Assembly: GCF_029269745.1 (NCBI RefSeq)
Contig: NZ_JARJHT010000001.1
Span: forward strand, 1,178,001 to 1,242,000
Origin: Polluticoccus soli
GTDB lineage: Bacteria > Bacteroidota > Bacteroidia > Chitinophagales > Chitinophagaceae
Direction: 5' to 3'
DNA: 64,000 nt
Of the stretch, positions 8,635 through 17,303 are shown piece by piece; positions within the stretch are counted from its first letter, which is position 1; each line of letters opens with the position of its first letter. The notes beneath the pieces were generated by a model, which was given only the letters and a program-made list of their open reading frames with translations, was not told where the DNA came from and did not search any database. A program made the translations under genes and the position numbers.

Positions 8635-10656
8635 TTATATTGAGCGTTCTTCTTCCTGGGTTTCATCGGTTTTGAGAACTCCACCAATATTAAAAAGACG
8701 ATAGGCAAGAGATACACCAATGGTATCAGATTTTTCGTAGTCAATCGACTGTTTTTCAACTATGTACTTGCCTTCGCGATCTAATACATAGAACTCTACC
8801 CGCTTCTTATCGCCAGAACCTGAAAATATAAGGTAAACTGACGGAGCTGGAATAGAACTACTATTCACCCACTCAATGTTGCAATCCTTTATACGATCAA
8901 GAACGATTTCATCTGGCCGACCGCTCACATTGAGACGCATATTCATTTTTAATTCTACATCTGGCACAAGCTGAGGATAGGCCTGATACATACGGTATAT
9001 ATATTCATTATATGCAGCATTATCTTTTCTCTTTAGCGCACATTCAGCCTGGGCCTGGTAAACACGTGCAAGAAACAGTTTTTCGTAATCCGGGTCGATG
9101 TTTGGATCTCGCAGCACTTCGTTTAATAATGTCTGGGCTTCCCTATTATCACCTTGTTCCATTTTCAGGCGCGCGACGAAGAGTTTGAAATACTTGCGAA
9201 CAAACTTGCGTTCGTCGGTTTGCATTTCCTTTTGAAATCGCCCGACAAAAAACTTAGTACTAAAGTCTTTTACCAGGTACCAAACTTCGTCCCAGGTTAC
9301 CGTACTTTCTGTAGAGAATAACTTGTAGATCACGCGATCGCGCTCCGGGTTTTGTGCAAACTGGTTGATGATAAGAAATTGCTGCATGTACTTTTCACCC
9401 AACAAGCGAGACATACGACCGATGATGCGCGGATTATACCACCAATTCTTGTTCTCGAATTTTTGTCGGTTTAGCAAGCTCTGTTTATTCATCAGTCGTA
9501 CAAGCTGCACGCTAAAGTCATAATGTGCCTGGCTGAGTGTTGTGCCGATGTGCACCTCTTTAAACTCCGCCGCTTTGTTGGCATACTGGTCAGAACTATA
9601 GATAAGCCCGTTGTAGTACTCTGTACGAGCCAAGGCAATGTTATACCAGCCAAATCCAGGTGTTGAACCATTGGCCTTGATCATATCACGCATTAACTCC
9701 GAGCCTCTATCGGGACGAGCCTTGTAGATATCTATGATAGAAGTGTAATAGGCCCATTCTTTCAGGCGCTTATCGCCTGCATCTTGCATAACTGCCTGCT
9801 GGTATTCACTTTCTGCTTCCCGAAAATCGCCACAGATGGCACGGAAAGTTGCATAGTTGTTGTGCGGAAAGATAGGGCTGTTACGCAAGAGGTTATAATA
9901 CATCGCCGCCGAATCTATCTTCAATGCATAACTATAAAGGATAGATTTATAGTGATACACTGACTGCTTTTCGAACTCCTCATATCCTGGTTGGAATATC
10001 TGTGCATTCAACCGTTTGTTGATGGCTACCCGACGTAATCCAGAATCGAGCAGCTTATTTGCGTAACGCTCGTTCTCATCTATCGAATTCTTCAGGAAGC
10101 TATATTTCGAACTTGTATAATACCTATTCCTATGCACTGTCCACGCCAGCAGGTTGTATACATCCATCTGGTAGTCACGTTGAAAATTCCATTTCAATAC
10201 GCGCCTTAGCAATGCATATACCTTATCCGGTTCTTCCATGTTGCTATAACAGTTCATTAGGTAGTAGGCAATGAGCGTATAATCGATATGGAACTTATAC
10301 ACCGGAAAATATTGCATTATGTCGGAAGTACGGGTAGCCAACTCTCGGCGGTAGTCCCGCTCCATTAATGTCAACGCACGTTCGAGCGGAACCGTCGCAT
10401 TCTTAAAACCCAGAAAGTCTGCTGCATGGTTGAACTTATATGCTCCTTCGTACATCCAGCCAACATAGTAGGTGCTGTCAATGCGCTTGAACTCACGTGA
10501 ACGTGGAAGCGCATCTTCACTGTTCATGTCAGTGCCTGTGCGTTTGGCATCTACTTCATAACGCAACGCGGCATTGCGCTGCGCTTGTACTTTGGTACTG
10601 AGCAGCACGCAAAAAAAATATGCGATACTATAGATGAGATGCCGCGAGAACTTCAT
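8635..10656 (-). CDS. Exported tetratricopeptide-like protein of unknown function
   Basis: A 673-residue protein with an N-terminal signal peptide (hydrophobic run in the first 20 residues, cleavage near KVQAQ). The body is nearly all helical and rich in Tyr, Arg and Asn, with degenerate TPR-like helix pairs. Examples are DYTLIAYYLMNCYSNMEEPD and AICGDFREAESEYQQAVMQ. A final ~100 residues look beta-rich (APSVYLIFSGSGDKKRVEFY). No catalytic motif was recognised. It follows the MoxR ATPase on the same strand with a gap of only 17 bp, so the two are probably co-transcribed. A periplasmic protein-interaction role fits the fold, but no partner is shown by sequence. Confidence 0.7.
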   Translation of the reverse strand: MKFSRHLIYSIAYFFCVLLSTKVQAQRNAALRYEVDAKRTGTDMNSEDALPRSREFKRIDSTYYVGWMYEGAYKFNHAADFLGFKNATVPLERALTLMERDYRRELATRTSDIMQYFPVYKFHIDYTLIAYYLMNCYSNMEEPDKVYALLRRVLKWNFQRDYQMDVYNLLAWTVHRNRYYTSSKYSFLKNSIDENERYANKLLDSGLRRVAINKRLNAQIFQPGYEEFEKQSVYHYKSILYSYALKIDSAAMYYNLLRNSPIFPHNNYATFRAICGDFREAESEYQQAVMQDAGDKRLKEWAYYTSIIDIYKARPDRGSELMRDMIKANGSTPGFGWYNIALARTEYYNGLIYSSDQYANKAAEFKEVHIGTTLSQAHYDFSVQLVRLMNKQSLLNRQKFENKNWWYNPRIIGRMSRLLGEKYMQQFLIINQFAQNPERDRVIYKLFSTESTVTWDEVWYLVKDFSTKFFVGRFQKEMQTDERKFVRKYFKLFVARLKMEQGDNREAQTLLNEVLRDPNIDPDYEKLFLARVYQAQAECALKRKDNAAYNEYIYRMYQAYPQLVPDVELKMNMRLNVSGRPDEIVLDRIKDCNIEWVNSSSIPAPSVYLIFSGSGDKKRVEFYVLDREGKYIVEKQSIDYEKSDTIGVSLAYRLFNIGGVLKTDETQEEERSI

Positions 10657-10673
10657 TCCGGTAATCTTAGAAA

Positions 10674-11663
10674 CTAAGCATACAGCTTCAGTTTTGCCAA
10701 CCTGTCTACTTCTTTATTGATAATCCCATCCAGTGCTTTCAACCGGCCGTCTTTGTTTCTATACATCAAACGATGATCCAACACCCAACGGGCTATGTCT
10801 TTTACATCATCTTCTATCACAAAGGTTCTACCCTTTACAAGCGCATATGCGCGCAGGCATTTCAGAAAAGCTATACCGCTACGTGTGGATGCACCCAATG
10901 CAATATCCTGGTGTTCGCGTGTATCGCGAACAATATGGCTAACCGAACGGACAATCTCATCATGCACAAATACCTGCGATGATTGCTGTTGCAATGACAG
11001 TATATCATTCATGCTCAGGTTCTGTTTGAGTTCAATAAGATTCTGCGCTATATCGAGGTATTCACGATAGATGTTCATCTCCACCTCTTCATCCACATAA
11101 CCAAAGTATATCTTCATAAAGAAGCGATCGAGCTGTGCAGCAGGCAGTGGGTAGGTACCCTCCATCTCTATAGGGTTTTGCGTAGCTATGGTGAAGAACA
11201 TCTTTTCCAGCTTGAGCGTGGTATCCCCAACCGTTACCTGGTGTTCCGCCATAGCTTCCAGCAATGCGCTTTGCACTTTTGGCGAGGCCCGGTTGATCTC
11301 GTCAGCCAGCAACACGTTACAGAACAAGGGCCCTTTCTTAAACACAAACTCCTTTGTTCTATCGTCGAAGATGTGTGTACCGATCAGGTCCATCGGCAAA
11401 AGATCGGGTGTGAACTGGATGCGTTTGAAGACAACATGATCCAGTCCCATCTCGCCGCTGATACATTGGGCAAGTGTTTTGGCCAATACTGTTTTACCGG
11501 TACCTGGATTGTCTTCTATCAGAATATGGCCACCGGCCAGCAGGCAGGTCACTACCATTTCTATCTGCCTGCGCTTACCGCGGATAACGGTTTCTATCTG
11601 GTCTATCAGATGCTGAATGGCATCCGTAGTGTTCGAGGTAATTGGTTCTGAAACAGGTTCCAT
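10674..11663 (-). CDS. MoxR-family AAA+ ATPase
   Basis: A cytoplasmic AAA+ ATPase of the MoxR/RavA class (329 aa). These proteins act as chaperone-like ATPases that mature or activate other proteins. Walker A is in ILIEDNPGTGKTVLAKTL (about residue 56). Walker B is in VLLADEINRASPKVQSALLE (about residue 118). It is followed by MAEHQVTVGDTT, the sensor-1 segment FFTIATQNPIEMEGTYPLPA, and QLDRFFMKI. In Bacteroidota this ATPase is usually followed by a DUF58 protein and von Willebrand A proteins. Here the next gene is a TPR-like exported protein instead. The gene lies 69 bp downstream of porX on the same strand. Confidence 0.92.
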   Translation of the reverse strand: MEPVSEPITSNTTDAIQHLIDQIETVIRGKRRQIEMVVTCLLAGGHILIEDNPGTGKTVLAKTLAQCISGEMGLDHVVFKRIQFTPDLLPMDLIGTHIFDDRTKEFVFKKGPLFCNVLLADEINRASPKVQSALLEAMAEHQVTVGDTTLKLEKMFFTIATQNPIEMEGTYPLPAAQLDRFFMKIYFGYVDEEVEMNIYREYLDIAQNLIELKQNLSMNDILSLQQQSSQVFVHDEIVRSVSHIVRDTREHQDIALGASTRSGIAFLKCLRAYALVKGRTFVIEDDVKDIARWVLDHRLMYRNKDGRLKALDGIINKEVDRLAKLKLYA

Positions 11664-11732
11664 AAGTCGTGAAATATAACTTACAATGTTACTGATATTC
11701 TATCCTGGCGAATTTTAAACTTTTGTGAAAAG

Positions 11733-13289
11733 CTACTTGCTCTGCAGCCGTATAACGGGTACTACCATTTCCTCTAGCGATATGCCGCCGTGCTGGAATG
11801 TGTTCCGGTAGTAGTTCACGTAATAGTTATAGTTATTCGGATAACAGAGAAAGACATCTTCCTTTGCGAAAATAAATGCCGAGCTCACATTAGGCCTCGG
11901 CAATCCTGCAACCTTTGGATCGCGGAACGCTAATACATCACGTTCTTCATATTGCAGGTTACGGCCGTGTTTATACCGGAGGTTCGTTGTTGTCTGCCTG
12001 TCACCAACACACTTACTTGGCGTCTTTACCCTTACTGTTCCATGATCGGTGGTAATGATCACCTGTATGTTCTTGTCAGCGATCTTGCGCAGCGCCCTGT
12101 GCAGCGGCGAGTGTTCGAACCAACTCACAGTTAGCGAGCGATATGATACCTCATCGCTTGCAAGCTCTTTCAACACTTCCATTTCCGTACGCGCATGCGA
12201 TAGCATATCGACGAAGTTGTACACGATGACGGTAAGATCATTGTTAAGGAAGTTGTGTATATCATCTTCCATTTGTTTACCGTTCTCGTTATTGGTGATC
12301 TTGATGTATTGAGTTTTGAGATGGTCTAGCTTGAGTTGCTTAAGCTGATAACGCAGGAAGGTTTCCTCGAACAGGTTCTTGCCTCCTTCTTCATCATCAT
12401 TCTTCCATTCATTAGGGAACTTCGTCTCTATCTCTGCAGGTAACATACCAGCAAACAGCGCATTACGCGCGTATTGCGTCGCAGTTGGAAGTATACTGTA
12501 GAACATATCCTCTTCCAATATTCGGAAAGAATCGTTCACTATTGGCTGAAATGCTTTCCATTGATCGTAACGAAGATTATCTATAACGACCAAGAATGTG
12601 GGCTTGCCTTGCTGAAGATGAGGAGCAACTTTGGCTTTAAACAACTCATGCGACAATATTGGGGCATTCTTACCTTTGATCCATCCCTCGTAATTTTTAG
12701 ACACAAACTTAAAGAATTCGGTATTGGCTTCCGCTTTCTGGTTTTGTAATACTTCCATCATTTCAGCGCTATCGCTACGACTCATTTCAAGCTCCCAGTA
12801 TACCAGCTTCCGGTACAGCTCTTTCCATTCCTCATGATTAGGATTGGAACTCAGCGCCATGAACAGGTTACGAAAATCTTGTTGGTAGGCTATAGTTGTT
12901 CTTTCAGAAACCAGGCGGCGCGAATCCATGATCTTCTTTAGAGACATCAATACCTGGTTGGGATTCACTGGCTTGATCAGGTAGTCGCTTATCTGTCCGC
13001 CGATAGCTTCTTCCATGATGTTTTCAGCTTCGTTCTTTGTTACCATCACCACCGGCATATTCGGATCCATTTCTTTGATCTTGGCCAGTGTTTCTATACC
13101 TGTAAGACCCGGCATGCTTTCATCTAGCAATACAACGTCAATATTTTTTTCTTTCAGCAGCTCAAGAGCGTCATAACCATTGGTGAGAGGAGTAACCTCG
13201 TAACCTTTATTTTTCAGAAATAATATTTGCGATTTCAATGAATCTATCTCATCATCTACCCACAAAATCTCACCTTGTGTTGTACTCAT
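11733..13289 (-). CDS. porX: T9SS response regulator PorX (receiver plus PglZ domain)
   Basis: PorX is the atypical response regulator that controls T9SS gene expression; in Porphyromonas it acts with the kinase PorY and the sigma factor SigP. Residues 1-125 are a receiver domain. It has the acidic pair in WVDDEID (Asp12-Asp13), the phospho-acceptor Asp56 in VVLLDESMPG, and Lys in DYLIKPVNP. From about residue 200 to the end is a PglZ domain of the alkaline phosphatase superfamily. Metal-site motifs are FLVVIDNLRYDQW, VYNFVDMLSHART and ITTDHGTVRV. The 518-residue length fits. No histidine kinase gene is adjacent. moxR lies downstream on the same strand. The 152-bp gap to the divergent GNAT gene shows no clear TAnnTTTG box. 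Confidence 0.93.
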   Translation of the reverse strand: MSTTQGEILWVDDEIDSLKSQILFLKNKGYEVTPLTNGYDALELLKEKNIDVVLLDESMPGLTGIETLAKIKEMDPNMPVVMVTKNEAENIMEEAIGGQISDYLIKPVNPNQVLMSLKKIMDSRRLVSERTTIAYQQDFRNLFMALSSNPNHEEWKELYRKLVYWELEMSRSDSAEMMEVLQNQKAEANTEFFKFVSKNYEGWIKGKNAPILSHELFKAKVAPHLQQGKPTFLVVIDNLRYDQWKAFQPIVNDSFRILEEDMFYSILPTATQYARNALFAGMLPAEIETKFPNEWKNDDEEGGKNLFEETFLRYQLKQLKLDHLKTQYIKITNNENGKQMEDDIHNFLNNDLTVIVYNFVDMLSHARTEMEVLKELASDEVSYRSLTVSWFEHSPLHRALRKIADKNIQVIITTDHGTVRVKTPSKCVGDRQTTTNLRYKHGRNLQYEERDVLAFRDPKVAGLPRPNVSSAFIFAKEDVFLCYPNNYNYYVNYYRNTFQHGGISLEEMVVPVIRLQSK

Positions 13290-13441
13290 GTTTATCTTTT
13301 GCTTGTTAAGTTTACAATCTTATGAACTAAAATTACACTACTCCCACATCAATACCTATTGTTTTAACCGAACTTTTACAAGTAGCTCATTTGCAATAAC
13401 GTTGATAAGCAAGTAGTATTGCATATCCATTTATAAATACT

Positions 13442-13906
13442 ATGCCTTTAGATAGTCCCTCTGTCGTTGTTCGTCCTGCAGCAAAAGCCGACTGCGCCCG
13501 CATCATGGAATTGGTACACGAACTGGCTGTTTACGAAAAAGCGCCCGAGATGGTGACGGTTGATCTCGAACATTTTGAGGAAAGCGGCTTTGGACCCAAC
13601 CCGGTATGGTGGGCTTATGTTGCTGAAGCTAACGGACAGATCGTCGGCTTTGCCCTGTACTATATCCGTTATTCTACCTGGCAGGGACAAAAGATGTACC
13701 TTGAAGATATACTGGTAACAGAAGAATGGCGTCGCAAAGGCATTGGGGGATTGCTGATGGATCAGCTATTGAAAACTGCAGCCGAACGAAAATTCAAAGG
13801 TATAAGCTGGCAGGTACTGGACTGGAATACTCCGGCTATCGATTTCTACAAAAAGTACAACGCCACGTTCGATGGCGAATGGGTGAACGTTATGGTCAAT
13901 TTCTAA
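13442..13906 (+). CDS. GNAT family N-acetyltransferase (diamine acetyltransferase-like)
   Basis: A 154-residue acetyl-CoA-dependent N-acetyltransferase. The acetyl-CoA loop motif is in EWRRKGIGGLLMDQLL. Upstream, MYLEDILVTEE supplies motif A's strand. The C-terminal segment WNTPAIDFYKKYNATFDGEW resembles spermidine/spermine and thialysine acetyltransferases, so a small amine substrate is plausible. The exact substrate cannot be read from the sequence. It is a lone gene, divergent from porX and convergent with the DUF6089 gene, whose stop codon begins at the very next base. The gap shows no terminator. Confidence 0.88.
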   Translation: MPLDSPSVVVRPAAKADCARIMELVHELAVYEKAPEMVTVDLEHFEESGFGPNPVWWAYVAEANGQIVGFALYYIRYSTWQGQKMYLEDILVTEEWRRKGIGGLLMDQLLKTAAERKFKGISWQVLDWNTPAIDFYKKYNATFDGEWVNVMVNF

Positions 13907-14764
13907 CTACATAAATTGCCATTCGCGTATGTACGCAGGGCATTTGTAGGTCTTCAGCTGAAAAGAAAGATTGAATTGCAGGAACATGTACTGATCGCGC
14001 GATTGGGTGTTGCCCCGTTGTTTGCCAGGACGGCCTAGTGGTATATCCGACACTTCAACGGACCTGTCCTGCAACGCGGCAGCCGGACTTGGATTCTGGG
14101 GATCGGTTGGGAATTTGTCCACACCCACATATGTTTTGCTTACATCATCAATGTAGTCGGTAAGGGTAAGCCTGTTGGCGATCTCTACACCGAAGTTTAA
14201 ACCAGGACGGATCCAGTATTTGATACCTGCACCCATTGGGAAACACACGCTGAAGCTATTGTACTGACGGTCGCCAAACCCTGCATTTTGTCCTTCAGTG
14301 CCCAACGGACGAAGATGATATTTTATGCCCTGGTAGGTGGTATATGGGTTGTAATAGAATACACCAACGCCACCTGTAAGATATGGGGTAAAGCGACTGT
14401 GCTGCTCACCAGTAAAAAACCGGAAGAAGTTAAACTCAGATTGAGCTGTAAGCTCAACTATATCGCTTTTGAAATTGAGATTACGGGTTTTGTTGTAGAA
14501 GTTGGTAGAGTATTTATCGTCGTAGCCGACCCTCGTTGCTTGTGCTGCAAAACGCACTGCTATGAACGGGTTTACATGTATACGCGCAAATGCACCAAAG
14601 GCTGGCATCACTTCCTGTAGACCGTAATGATCATTCAGATCGCCGAAGTAATGCGAAGCACCAAGGGAGACACCAAATTCCTTATTCTGATAAAAGGTCT
14701 GGGCACGCACATTGTTCGCGGTCGCGGCGAGAAAGAACGATATGATCAAAGCTAGCCTTTGCAT
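13907..14764 (-). CDS. DUF6089-type outer-membrane beta-barrel protein
   Basis: An exported 285-residue protein with a signal peptide ending near NNVRAQ. It has an outer-membrane barrel pattern of alternating strands: GVSLGASHYFGDLND, SEFNFFRF, LTGGVGVFYYNP, PMGAGIKYWIRPGLN. The opening GxxLGxSxYxGDL is typical of the Bacteroidota family labelled DUF6089, which often sits by NAD kinase and BamA-type genes as it does here. Function is unknown. It is the last gene of the leftward BamA-like, nadK, DUF6089 cluster and lies 48 bp after nadK. A TACATTTG box 21 nt upstream of the ATG could give extra transcription. Confidence 0.82.
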   Translation of the reverse strand: MQRLALIISFFLAATANNVRAQTFYQNKEFGVSLGASHYFGDLNDHYGLQEVMPAFGAFARIHVNPFIAVRFAAQATRVGYDDKYSTNFYNKTRNLNFKSDIVELTAQSEFNFFRFFTGEQHSRFTPYLTGGVGVFYYNPYTTYQGIKYHLRPLGTEGQNAGFGDRQYNSFSVCFPMGAGIKYWIRPGLNFGVEIANRLTLTDYIDDVSKTYVGVDKFPTDPQNPSPAAALQDRSVEVSDIPLGRPGKQRGNTQSRDQYMFLQFNLSFQLKTYKCPAYIREWQFM

Positions 14765-14785
14765 AATTGTCTGCAGGTATAACTA

Positions 14786-14793
14786 CAAATGTA
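14786..14793 (-). promoter_or_regulatory. Candidate -7 box TACATTTG upstream of the DUF6089 gene
   Basis: Minus-strand TACATTTG fits TAnnTTTG and lies in the 48-bp nadK/DUF6089 gap, 21 nt before the ATG. No -33 TTTG is evident, so this is a weak internal promoter candidate. Confidence 0.35.
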
Positions 14794-14812
14794 ATTTTTT
14801 ATTGCATTCTTT

Positions 14813-15691
14813 TTAGTTGCGTCGGTCGATACCCCAATATAACTTCTGTCGAATCGTCTTCAGGAAGTTGTGTTCATCAGGGCGAACAAGAGATATGGTA
14901 AAATTCTCTTTCTTAACGGCCAGTTGCACCGAACTGGTGATGGTCTCAGTTCTCGCATCCAACGTGCATAGGAATTGTTCGGTGCGACCTTCTACCTCAA
15001 AGGATATCACGTTGTCATCTGGAACGACAATAGAACGTGTATTCAGGTTGTGTGGCGCAACGGGCGTTATTACAAAGCTGGATGTTTGCGGGAATACAAC
15101 CGGACCACCGCAGCTCAGTGAATAACCGGTAGAACCAGTTGGGGTAGCAACTATTAATCCGTCAGCCCAATAAGTATTCAGGAATTCGCCATTGAGATAG
15201 GTATGTATTTTGATCATCGACGATGAATCCTTCCGGTGTAGTGTGAACTCGTTGAGTGCATAAGGAGAACCATCAAATAAGGGAATACTGGCGTCCAAAT
15301 GCAAAAGAGTACGTTTTTCCAGTGTATAGGACCCCCGTACAAGTGATAATATCGCCGCTTCTACTTCTTCCTCAGGTATCGCAGCCAGGAATCCCAACCT
15401 GCCGAGGTTGATTCCGATCAGTGGAATGTTTGAATTGCCTACAAAAGATACCGTATCCAGCATGGTGCCGTCACCACCAAGACTAAACAGCATATCCACA
15501 TGCGGCGGCAGGTCGAATTTGCCGGTAAACAAAGCCGGCTTCACCTTCAGCTGAACATGAGGGGCAATACGCTCGTAAAAGCCTTTATAGAATACCATCT
15601 GCAAACCATGACTTTCCAGCATTTGCAGAATGTGTTGTATTGTCGGTATGTCTTGTTCTTCGAACGTACGGTTGTACAGCGCTACGAGCAT
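14813..15691 (-). CDS. nadK: NAD kinase
   Basis: NAD kinase phosphorylates NAD to NADP in the cytoplasm. The 292-residue product carries the GGDG motif in FSLGGDGTMLDTV and the NLGRLGFLA segment. The family NE motif is in YALNEFTLHRKD, and the glycine-rich region is TPTGSTGYSLSCGGP, which binds substrate. Length matches bacterial homologues. It lies between the BamA-like gene (48-bp gap) and DUF6089 on the same strand. This order is common in Bacteroidota, where a housekeeping enzyme is embedded in an envelope gene cluster. Confidence 0.96.
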   Translation of the reverse strand: MLVALYNRTFEEQDIPTIQHILQMLESHGLQMVFYKGFYERIAPHVQLKVKPALFTGKFDLPPHVDMLFSLGGDGTMLDTVSFVGNSNIPLIGINLGRLGFLAAIPEEEVEAAILSLVRGSYTLEKRTLLHLDASIPLFDGSPYALNEFTLHRKDSSSMIKIHTYLNGEFLNTYWADGLIVATPTGSTGYSLSCGGPVVFPQTSSFVITPVAPHNLNTRSIVVPDDNVISFEVEGRTEQFLCTLDARTETITSSVQLAVKKENFTISLVRPDEHNFLKTIRQKLYWGIDRRN

Positions 15692-15738
15692 ATATTGTGT
15701 ATTAACTGCAACTTCATCCCTTCGTCGCCAGTCTTCAG

Positions 15739-17151
15739 CTATTCGGTATTGAGGTGTAAAAATAGTCCTTTTTCGCCCAAATGGTTCCAGGTGTACTCCA
15801 GTCGTAGCTTGAAATCATATGCCGAAATGATATCCAGTCCAAACCCGGCAGCATACAGCAAGCGGTTGTTCAGAAAGCTATTGCCAGGAAACTTGTTGAC
15901 TACATACCCAACATCGGCGAATATTTTCGGATAGAGCCTGATGGGCAATACGGGCAGGTATTTGAATGGGATGCTGCGTATGCTGGTATTAAGCAGTTCA
16001 TACTTCAGGCTGTTGCGCAGTACACCAAACTGAGAACCATCCACTACATAATATTCGTAACCGCGAACATAATCTGGCTCTACCCCCAATGCCGATCTGA
16101 AGGCATACGGCTGTCTTTGAGGCGCCATTACGCGCGCGCGGACAATATTAGAAGAATACCATTTATGCCCCAGGTGATAAAACTTTGCAGCTTCTACATA
16201 AGCAGTATTCTGGAAGCCAATGCCCTTAAAACCTACCCGACTGATGAAATTACCTACCAGCTTTAAACCAACTAACGGATAGTTCCAATTGTCAACTTTA
16301 TTCAGGTCAAAACGGTAAGAAAGCTCCATTGAATTCAGCTCAGAGCTGCCATTGTCGTAATACTCTGGATTGAGCTTGATCACCGTATCGTCCACGCGAT
16401 AATCACGGTAGCGGAGTTCTATAAGGTGTCTCGTGGCATACCCCGGACGATATACGTAAACCGCTGCGGCCTCAAACCGGCTGATCACATAATTGCGGGG
16501 CGTTTTGACAAACTGCAGCTTGTTCAGGTTAGTAGTAAAGAACATCTCCTCGTTTTTCGAAAAGAAGAATGATGCCCCAAGTCCGTGTTGCTGCCTACGA
16601 TCTACATAAGGCTTAAAATACTCTAATCCGAATTTCTGGGTATAGCCGATCTGGGCAGTAGCGCTCAACTGCTCCAGGTTACCCCTGAAGTTGCGATGCT
16701 TTAAAGTGACCCCGATGTTAGCCCTCCGTATGTCGCGCTCCTGCTCCTTCCACCAGACATTAAAATTCCTGTCTGCGAGCTGGAAGGATATTTCGGGTAT
16801 AATATACCACTGTTCGGTCACCTTGATGTGCCAATCGATCGTCGAATCGTCCACTTTCAAGACCGCAATTGTAGCTTCAGTAAAGATCGAAAGGTTGAAT
16901 ATCCTTTTCTGATTAAGGTCGAGGACTAGGTTTAGCGAGTCTGAAGGGATCAAGGCTCCTTCTTTAACACTCATCTCCCTGTGAATCACCCTATCGCGCG
17001 TATGTTTATTACCTGTGATAAAGATGCTACGCAGATGATAGCTTTTACCGGGCACAGCATTCACCGAGTCGGGAATAGACACAAAGCGGTTTTCCTGTCC
17101 TGACACAGCACATGCAAACAAAAAAACAAATAGGAACAGGAAATACTTCAT
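15739..17151 (-). CDS. BamA/TamA-family outer-membrane protein with one POTRA-like domain
   Basis: A 470-residue Omp85-superfamily protein with a signal peptide (cysteine-containing hydrophobic run, FACAVSGQ). One POTRA-like domain lies at about residues 40-115 (YHLRSIFITGNKHTRDRVI, LDLNQKRIFNLSIFTE). A C-terminal barrel follows, with the Omp85 L6-type loop VRGYEYY near residue 360. It is much shorter than canonical BamA (usually five POTRA domains), so it is a reduced paralogue rather than the main assembly factor. The chain ends LLYAAGFGLDIISAYDFKLR and then a Glu, without the usual terminal Phe. It is the first gene of the leftward nadK cluster. A one-mismatch box TATTTTAG lies about 8 nt before the ATG. 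Confidence 0.85.
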   Translation of the reverse strand: MKYFLFLFVFLFACAVSGQENRFVSIPDSVNAVPGKSYHLRSIFITGNKHTRDRVIHREMSVKEGALIPSDSLNLVLDLNQKRIFNLSIFTEATIAVLKVDDSTIDWHIKVTEQWYIIPEISFQLADRNFNVWWKEQERDIRRANIGVTLKHRNFRGNLEQLSATAQIGYTQKFGLEYFKPYVDRRQQHGLGASFFFSKNEEMFFTTNLNKLQFVKTPRNYVISRFEAAAVYVYRPGYATRHLIELRYRDYRVDDTVIKLNPEYYDNGSSELNSMELSYRFDLNKVDNWNYPLVGLKLVGNFISRVGFKGIGFQNTAYVEAAKFYHLGHKWYSSNIVRARVMAPQRQPYAFRSALGVEPDYVRGYEYYVVDGSQFGVLRNSLKYELLNTSIRSIPFKYLPVLPIRLYPKIFADVGYVVNKFPGNSFLNNRLLYAAGFGLDIISAYDFKLRLEYTWNHLGEKGLFLHLNTE

Positions 17152-17303
17152 CAGGATGCCTAAAATAGCTAGCGCGCGGTATTAATAAAAATAAATCTTC
17201 ACCAACATTTCCGTGACAGTTATATGTCTATGATACAGGGAGTGAACAGGTTGCGAAGCGCAGATACCAACTATTTCTTAACTTTAGTAAATAACGCTCG
17301 TAA

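Noticed and set aside
11733-13289. PglZ domain as a sign of a BREX defence system
   Set aside because: The protein has a receiver domain and PorX motifs and there are no other BREX genes.
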